This document shows, piece after piece, positions 59,302 to 64,000 of a stretch of DNA of 64,000 nt. The DNA is taken from NCBI RefSeq assembly GCF_001182895.1, contig NZ_LFQR01000007.1, forward strand, positions 1 to 64,000. Direction: 5' to 3'. How positions within the stretch are numbered: the first letter of the stretch is position 1; every line of letters starts with the position of its first letter. A program made the translations under genes and the position numbers. This DNA comes from Frateuria defendens. GTDB lineage: Bacteria > Pseudomonadota > Gammaproteobacteria > Xanthomonadales > Rhodanobacteraceae. The notes beneath the pieces were generated by a model. It made no database searches and had not been told where the DNA came from. It saw nothing but the letters and a program-made list of their open reading frames with translations.

Positions 59302-61149
59302 ATGAGATTCCGGTTGGACAAGATTACGATTAATAACTTCAAACGTATCGAGACGCTAGAAGTCGATCTCCAGCCCATCACTGCTCTTGTGGGTGGTAAC
59401 ACCAGCGGCAAAAGCAGTGCACTCCAAGCGGCGCAGCTCGGCGTGTCAATTCTGCAATCCGCGTTCCGTGGAAGGAAGGTGAACGGAGCCTTCGACTTCG
59501 TGAGTACCGTTGCGAACGATTCAATCGTCTTCAGACCAACTGCTCGACTGCTCGACTTGCGACGCGGCGAACCCGCAACGCAAAGCCTTGGCTTTTCAAT
59601 AGACTATCGCGGCGTGGATCTGGATGCGAACACTGACAAGCAGCTGACCATCGAGGTCCACCGCGGAAAGAATGCCAACATCGCCATTACTCGTACTGGC
59701 GATAATGACTTAGCGGGGGCGCTCGCAGACCTTGATCATCCCTTTTCGATACTCACTCCAGGCCTGTCAGGCATCCCGCTGCGAGAAGAATGGCGAACCA
59801 AGGGTGCAATAGATGCCGCCGTCATGCACGGCGACGCAAATCTCTACCTCCGAACCGTGCTCGATCACCTGTTCACTCGTGACTTGGACGAGATGGCGAG
59901 GACAGCTTGGCGCCGAGGTAAGGACATCGCTATTCTTCCCGCAGACAGTGGCTGGAAGACGTTTTCCACACTCCTAGATCGCTGCTATCCGGGCAGCCGG
60001 GTTATCGTTGACCATAACCCGCAGCACGATAGGCATGTCAAGGTTGAAGTTGAGTTTGGGGGAGTATGTGTCACCCTCGATATGGCCTCAACGGGGATGC
60101 TTCAGGTCATCCAGATCATCGCCTACACCTGCTTTTATGCGCCGCCTCTCCTCCTTCTTGATGAACCTGACGCGCATTTACATGCAGATAGCCAAGGACG
60201 CCTTTACGAAGCGCTCAAAGGGGTAGCTGCCCTAACGCAGACACGCATCCTCTTTGCAAGCCACTCGCCTCAGCTGATCCAGCGCCTCATGTACGACCCG
60301 AATGCGGCAGTTGTCTGGATGAGCGATGGTGCGAAAGTCCCGGTTGACGTTGCCCAGCGTCCAGCCATCCCAATTTTGATGGCGCTGGGCGCGCTCTCTG
60401 CCGGTGCCGATGCGTTCGATCCGGCGCGGCCGATGATCCTCATGACAGAGGACAAGCTGACGAAGCCGGTGACCATACTGGCAAAAGCTAACGGAGCGCC
60501 GGACAACCTAGCTGTCCTCTCTTACAACGGCTGCGGGAATCTTCCCGCGGCCAGGCTGCTGGCGAGCATAATTACCGACATGCGGCCAGATGCGCGAATC
60601 ATCATTCACCGGGATCGCGACTTTCGGACGGAACAGGAAATGCAGTTCGAGCTGTCTACCGCCGTAGCCGAACGACAGCGCAATGGCGTCGCACGAGTTG
60701 AAGAGGTCTTTACGCCGCTCAATGACGTAGAACATTCGTTTGCCCAACCAGCTCATCTCAAGGCCGTATTCCAAGAGATCGATCCCGAGCTGATTGACGC
60801 TGCTATCACAGATGTCGTTGAACTTAGGCGCGACGATCTGGTCAACGCTGCGCGGATTGCCCGCGAGCAGATTCGCTCGACACTCTATGACGTTCCGCGA
60901 AAGCGCGGAAAGCCTGAATGGGCAGGATCGGGAATGCCGGACAACCCGCCGCAGATCAATAGCTTCCTTCCTGCGAATGGTCTAATACCCGTGTCGTTCG
61001 CACACGCTCACGGCAAGATGCTTATGGACGGACTGCGCCCTAAAATTCATCACCACGTTGGAGGAGCGTCGCAGACATCGGACTCGCGGATATACACGGG
61101 CACGGATCACCTTCGTACGCCGACTTGGACGGATATATTTCAGCCGTAG
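59302..61149 (+). CDS. OLD-like AAA ATPase-TOPRIM protein, candidate phage-defence effector
   Basis: The 615-residue protein has an ABC/SMC-like ATPase: Walker A GGNTSGKS (31-38), signature-like ASTGM (262-266), Walker B LLLLDEPDAH (Asp287/Glu288) and the switch His321 in ASHSP. The C-terminal half has a TOPRIM-like metal site: Glu383-Asp384 in MTEDK, Asp438/Asp440 in HRDRDF and Asp475/Glu477 in NDVEH. This layout is that of OLD-family nucleases and of fused PARIS AriA-AriB proteins. GC content and codon use are clearly lower than in neighbours. AAGGA precedes the ATG. Function is inferred, not shown. Confidence 0.78.
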   Translation: MRFRLDKITINNFKRIETLEVDLQPITALVGGNTSGKSSALQAAQLGVSILQSAFRGRKVNGAFDFVSTVANDSIVFRPTARLLDLRRGEPATQSLGFSIDYRGVDLDANTDKQLTIEVHRGKNANIAITRTGDNDLAGALADLDHPFSILTPGLSGIPLREEWRTKGAIDAAVMHGDANLYLRTVLDHLFTRDLDEMARTAWRRGKDIAILPADSGWKTFSTLLDRCYPGSRVIVDHNPQHDRHVKVEVEFGGVCVTLDMASTGMLQVIQIIAYTCFYAPPLLLLDEPDAHLHADSQGRLYEALKGVAALTQTRILFASHSPQLIQRLMYDPNAAVVWMSDGAKVPVDVAQRPAIPILMALGALSAGADAFDPARPMILMTEDKLTKPVTILAKANGAPDNLAVLSYNGCGNLPAARLLASIITDMRPDARIIIHRDRDFRTEQEMQFELSTAVAERQRNGVARVEEVFTPLNDVEHSFAQPAHLKAVFQEIDPELIDAAITDVVELRRDDLVNAARIAREQIRSTLYDVPRKRGKPEWAGSGMPDNPPQINSFLPANGLIPVSFAHAHGKMLMDGLRPKIHHHVGGASQTSDSRIYTGTDHLRTPTWTDIFQP

Positions 61150-61302
61150 GTGGTTGGAAGACCTTTTGACGTGAAGGTTTTGACTTTCTGCACTGCTGCG
61201 GCCGCAGCCTATCACCCATGAACCGCCCCGGCTTTCTCGGAGGCTCCATACTTTGAGAGGATGGAGTGATGAGTATCGTAGCGTTGCGGTAAGGCTGATG
61301 TT

Positions 61303-62193
61303 TTACCGACTTGGCGTTGAGCCTCGGCGAGCTTCCACGATCGCTTTGCTTGCCTGAATCTGCCCGAGCGGGAACCAGTATCGCCCATCCGGCGTATCAA
61401 GCGAACGATAGTCCGCACAAACCAGGTAGTCCGTATAGGACTTCCTTGCGTGTTCGAGATAGCCAAGTTTCGCGTAAAGCAACTTATACATGCTGTCCAG
61501 GCCTGCGCATCCATCTGCCGGCAACACGTCATAGTTCAGATGGAAATGCTTTCGAGGCACGCCATCCGCTTCTACTAGTACTTCCAGTGCGATCTGATTG
61601 GCTCCAAAAGCGAAGGTGTCAGACTTCGAGTCGACTTCGTAGGCTTGTAGGCCATACGAAATCGACTTCGTGCCCTTGATGTTCAGTTTGGTCAAATTGA
61701 AATTGGTATAGACACGCCCGTCACTGCCACTGGCGTTCGTTACCTCCTCCATGTCTCCCGGCATCAAGGTGCCGTTCGACTCGAGATACTTATTCATGTT
61801 GTCAATCTTGAACTGAGCGTGCTTGTCATAGACAAGTGTAAGGCGAACGTTCGTGAGGACGGTTTCGCCCATATTCGTCAAGGACATCTGTACGGGGATG
61901 AGAATCTTGTCCTTGATGTTGATTTTCGACCCTGCGGCAACGAAAACCTGAGAGGTTTCGTCTTGTTCAAGCCGGTCGTTGCCAAACTTTAGTGCCACTT
62001 CGGCAGATTTTAGGGACCCACCAGATCTTAGGCTCCAGGATGTGGTGGCCCAAGTGACTCCGGCGCCCACAACGATACCTATGACAGTGATAATGGCACC
62101 CACAAGCCCCCAGTTTGTCTGGCTCTGGGCGGATGATGCGTATTGCGCGTGTTTAGCGCTCGTATTCTTCTTTCGTTTGTTCTTTCTGCTCAT
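61303..62193 (-). CDS. Hypothetical single-pass membrane protein of the island
   Basis: The 296-residue protein starts with a very basic tail (RKNKRKKNTSAKH), then one membrane helix (about residues 28-50). A large extracytoplasmic domain follows, with many Asn/Thr/Lys residues and beta-like text (VRLTLVYDKHAQFKI, ISYGLQAYEVD). A Cys is present in DGCAGLD and another in VCADY. I recognise no family. GGGGGAG lies three bases from the chosen ATG. The gene converges on the AAA-TOPRIM gene and shares its lower GC content. Confidence 0.7.
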   Translation of the reverse strand: MSRKNKRKKNTSAKHAQYASSAQSQTNWGLVGAIITVIGIVVGAGVTWATTSWSLRSGGSLKSAEVALKFGNDRLEQDETSQVFVAAGSKINIKDKILIPVQMSLTNMGETVLTNVRLTLVYDKHAQFKIDNMNKYLESNGTLMPGDMEEVTNASGSDGRVYTNFNLTKLNIKGTKSISYGLQAYEVDSKSDTFAFGANQIALEVLVEADGVPRKHFHLNYDVLPADGCAGLDSMYKLLYAKLGYLEHARKSYTDYLVCADYRSLDTPDGRYWFPLGQIQASKAIVEARRGSTPSR

Positions 62194-62537
62194 ACACTCC
62201 CCCAAGTGCTGCTGAAAGTTCGACACCCTCCCCGCTTTCAGTAGCGGTCGGGTTTAGAGTCCAGGGTTGATCATAGCTAGGTTTGACGTCGCCCGTCGTG
62301 CCGCCGTGTCTTGTTTGCTCGCCGCTGGCCAGGAATGAAGAGGCATTGCGGCGTCGATGGCCGCCTATCGGGTGAGCGGGATTGCAACCCCCAGCCCAGT
62401 CCCACAGAATGCGTGCTGGAGTGCCGGCCCAGCGCGGACAGCGCGGCGCAGCGAGGCATCCGTATCCCGATCATTGCGGCCCCGTGTTCCAGCCGGACGC
62501 GGCCGGGGCTGCGTCGCCCAAGAGCTCATCTGATTCC
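62194..62537. other. Gap at the right edge of the island, no gene seen
   Basis: This 344-base stretch lies between the membrane protein and the small AT-hook protein. Composition returns to GC-rich at about 62300. I see no convincing gene, no tRNA-Ser fragment that could mark a right attachment site, and no transposon end. Confidence 0.5.
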
Positions 62538-62819
62538 ATGGCCCTACCTCATGACCCATTCCGGCGCTTCCAGGAAGAGCTTGCCGCCCTCGACAAGGAA
62601 ATCGCCAAGCGCTCCGACAAGACGCCCGAAGAGATCCGCATGGAGGGCGCGAAGGCCGAGTTCCTGGCCTTGAAGCAACGCCACAAGCTGACCATTGCCG
62701 ACGTGGTGGCCTTTTTCCCGGAGGAGGAGGGCATTGCCTACCTACAGTCGCTGATCGCGGCGGCGGAGGCCAAGCCCAAGCGGGGGCGCAAGCCGAAGCA
62801 GGCGGACGAGGGCGAGTGA
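62538..62819 (+). CDS. Small H-NS-like DNA-binding protein with AT-hook
   Basis: The 93-residue protein has a charged coiled-coil-like first half (about 8-50, EELAALDKEIAKR). A middle part resembles the linker of H-NS proteins, and a C-terminal KRGRKPKQ is an AT-hook that binds the minor groove of AT-rich DNA. It lacks the classical H-NS C-terminal TWTGQG-type domain. The assignment is tentative. It could be a small xenogeneic silencer or nucleoid protein. Confidence 0.6.
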   Translation: MALPHDPFRRFQEELAALDKEIAKRSDKTPEEIRMEGAKAEFLALKQRHKLTIADVVAFFPEEEGIAYLQSLIAAAEAKPKRGRKPKQADEGE

Positions 62820-62855
62820 GGCGTTGGCGTTTCGGCTGAGGCTGAGGTTGGGGCG

Positions 62856-62880
62856 GTCGCGCGCGAGGCGCGCTCCTACA
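62856..62880. repeat. Single REP sequence overlapping a stop codon
   Basis: GTCGCGCGCGAGGCGCGCTCCTACA is an inverse copy of the REP unit at 52388. On the minus strand its TGTAG supplies the TAG stop of the pseudouridine synthase gene. Confidence 0.8.
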
Positions 62881-63739
62881 ACGCCAGCTGGCTGGTGAAG
62901 GTTCTGGCTTCGCCGGTGAGGGGGTCGAGGAAGGCCAGCTCCTGCGCCAGTAGTTTCAACGGCCGGGCGTAGTCGTCGGGCGCCTCGTCTTGCAGCGAGG
63001 GGTAGAAAGGATCGTTGAGGATGGGGGCGCCCAGCGCCGCCATGTGCACGCGCAGCTGGTGCTTGCGGCCGGTGTGCGGGTGCAGGGCGTAGCGCCAGTG
63101 CGAAGTGCCGCGCTCGATCACGTCGAGGCGGGTTTCGCTGTTGGTCGCGCCGGGCGCTTCGCGCATGCGGAAGAACGGCTCGCCCGGCTCGATGCGGCTG
63201 CGGCGCACCAGCGGGAACGCCTGCTGCGGCAGCGGCGGCGCCAGGGCCTCGTAGCGCTTGCGGATGCGCCGTTCGGGGAACAGCGCCTGGTAGGCGGCGC
63301 GCGTGGCGGGGTTGGCGGAGAACAACACCAGGCCGGCGGTGGCGCGGTCGATGCGGTGCAGCGGCACCAACTGCGGGTTGTCGAGCTGGCGGATGAGTCG
63401 CGCCAGCAGGGTTTCGCGCACGTAGCCGCCGGCCGGCGTCACCGGGAGGAAATGCGGCTTGTCGGCCACCACCAGGTGCGCGTCGGCATGCAGCACCGTG
63501 GCCTCGAACGGGATCTCCGGCTCGTCGGCCACTTCGCGGAAGTAGCGGATGCGCGCGCCTTCGCGGTAGGGCGTATGCGGCGCGATGGGCTGGCCCGCGC
63601 CGTCGAGCACGCGGCCGCGCGCGATGCGGTCCAGCCATTGCTCGCGGCCGATGGCGGGGAAGTGCGCGGCCAGGCCGTCGAGCACCGTGGCCCACGGGCC
63701 GGGCGGCAGGTGCAGGGTGCTGGCGATGGGCTGGGTCAC
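62876..63739 (-). CDS. RluA family pseudouridine synthase
   Basis: The protein converts uridine to pseudouridine in rRNA or tRNA. The catalytic Asp is in PLHRIDRATAGLVLFS, and KRYEALAPP and HPHTGRKHQLRVHMAALGAPILNDPFY complete the family motifs. The N-terminal region (about 1-75) is S4-like without being a clear S4 domain. GTG 63739 gives 287 residues and starts where relatives begin (MTQPIASTLHLPPG). The frame is open further upstream to 63832, so the start is uncertain. Confidence 0.88.
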   Translation of the reverse strand: MTQPIASTLHLPPGPWATVLDGLAAHFPAIGREQWLDRIARGRVLDGAGQPIAPHTPYREGARIRYFREVADEPEIPFEATVLHADAHLVVADKPHFLPVTPAGGYVRETLLARLIRQLDNPQLVPLHRIDRATAGLVLFSANPATRAAYQALFPERRIRKRYEALAPPLPQQAFPLVRRSRIEPGEPFFRMREAPGATNSETRLDVIERGTSHWRYALHPHTGRKHQLRVHMAALGAPILNDPFYPSLQDEAPDDYARPLKLLAQELAFLDPLTGEARTFTSQLAL

Positions 63740-63828
63740 GGCGGGGCGGGCGGCGAGGCAGGCGGCGGGGAAGGGCGATTGTAGTGCGGCGGGTCGTCCG
63801 GCATGGGCGGCCGATTGAGCACAGGCTC

Positions 63829-63849
63829 GCACGAAGCCTTCGTGCGGGC
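63829..63849. repeat. Short perfect hairpin
   Basis: CGCACGAAG and CTTCGTGCG form a 9-bp stem with a single-base loop, followed by GGCTGGATATTTCG. It lies upstream of the pseudouridine synthase start. Its role is unknown. Confidence 0.4.
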
Positions 63850-63912
63850 TGGATATTTCGCCATGGGCCTTGCACGGAACCGTGGCGAGGCTGTCGTGTG
63901 TTGGGCAGCGTG

Positions 63913-64000
63913 ATGAAGTTTGCCTCCATCCGTCGCGTCTGGGTGATCCACCCGCCGGACGTGCTGTCCGCCTCGCTGCTCATGCCCCGTATCCGGCCAC
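63913..64000 (+). CDS. Possible start of a truncated CDS at the window edge
   Basis: ATG 63913 (or GTG 63910) opens a frame of 29 codons that runs off the end of the window. The text RRVWVIHPPDVLS resembles the N-termini of AmiR/NasT-type ANTAR response regulators, but the fragment is too short to support that. Confidence 0.3.
   Translation, partial: MKFASIRRVWVIHPPDVLSASLLMPRIRP

Noticed and set aside
58084-62540. A second copy of the tRNA-Ser 3' end as a right attachment site
   Set aside because: I looked for the T-loop and acceptor sequence again up to the island edge and did not find a convincing match.

Overview
This window is chromosomal DNA from a very GC-rich gammaproteobacterium. 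Gene content and order point to the Xanthomonadales, most likely Rhodanobacteraceae (Dyella/Rhodanobacter/Frateuria type). The basis is the mucD-lepA-lepB-DUF4845-rnc-era-recO run, the aat...trxB...ftsK...lolA...rarA...serS backbone, and several GTAGGAGCGCGCC-type REP palindromes. The family placement is inference, because no database search was run.

Layout. 1-8562: envelope stress and protein export (MucD protease, LepA, signal peptidase I), then RNase III, Era, RecO and a response regulator with a C-terminal Hpt-like domain. 8609-11282: a YdbH-like AsmA-family protein followed by a DUF1318 lipoprotein, probably an inter-membrane lipid bridge. 11353-16637: RlmD, a CYTH protein, NagZ, a hypoxanthine phosphoribosyltransferase, a flavin reductase, an MTA/MTI phosphorylase and a cold-shock protein with a good terminator. 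16668-31268: an accessory stretch with an MsbA-like ABC exporter, an OPT transporter, a YigZ protein, a CDF-like transporter, an IS-derived 296-bp repeat, TadA, a sirtuin, a lipase-like hydrolase, an exported VOC protein, a YdcF protein, an alcohol dehydrogenase with a divergent AraC regulator, and an aldehyde dehydrogenase.

31416-42976: XseA, a small secreted molybdopterin-domain protein, the D-alanine catabolic locus (divergent Lrp regulator, dadA-ridA-alr), a cardiolipin-synthase-like phospholipase D, a CoA-transferase-family protein, IspG and an HD-GYP protein. 42978-57902: the conserved aat-trxB-ftsK-lolA-rarA-serS backbone. It carries extra genes at each joint: a FemAB-like acyltransferase, an SDR/TetR pair, a histidine phosphatase, a DUF1275 protein, a Tat-exported glycosylasparaginase with CutC, and a membrane protein.

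57994-62300: tRNA-Ser(UGA) with a terminator, then a visibly less GC-rich island. The island holds a frameshifted IS1595-family transposase, a 615-residue AAA ATPase-TOPRIM protein that looks like an OLD- or PARIS-type anti-phage effector, and a convergent single-pass membrane protein of unknown function. This is the best candidate in the window for an undescribed system. A small AT-hook, H-NS-like protein sits on its right edge. Backbone resumes with an RluA-family pseudouridine synthase.
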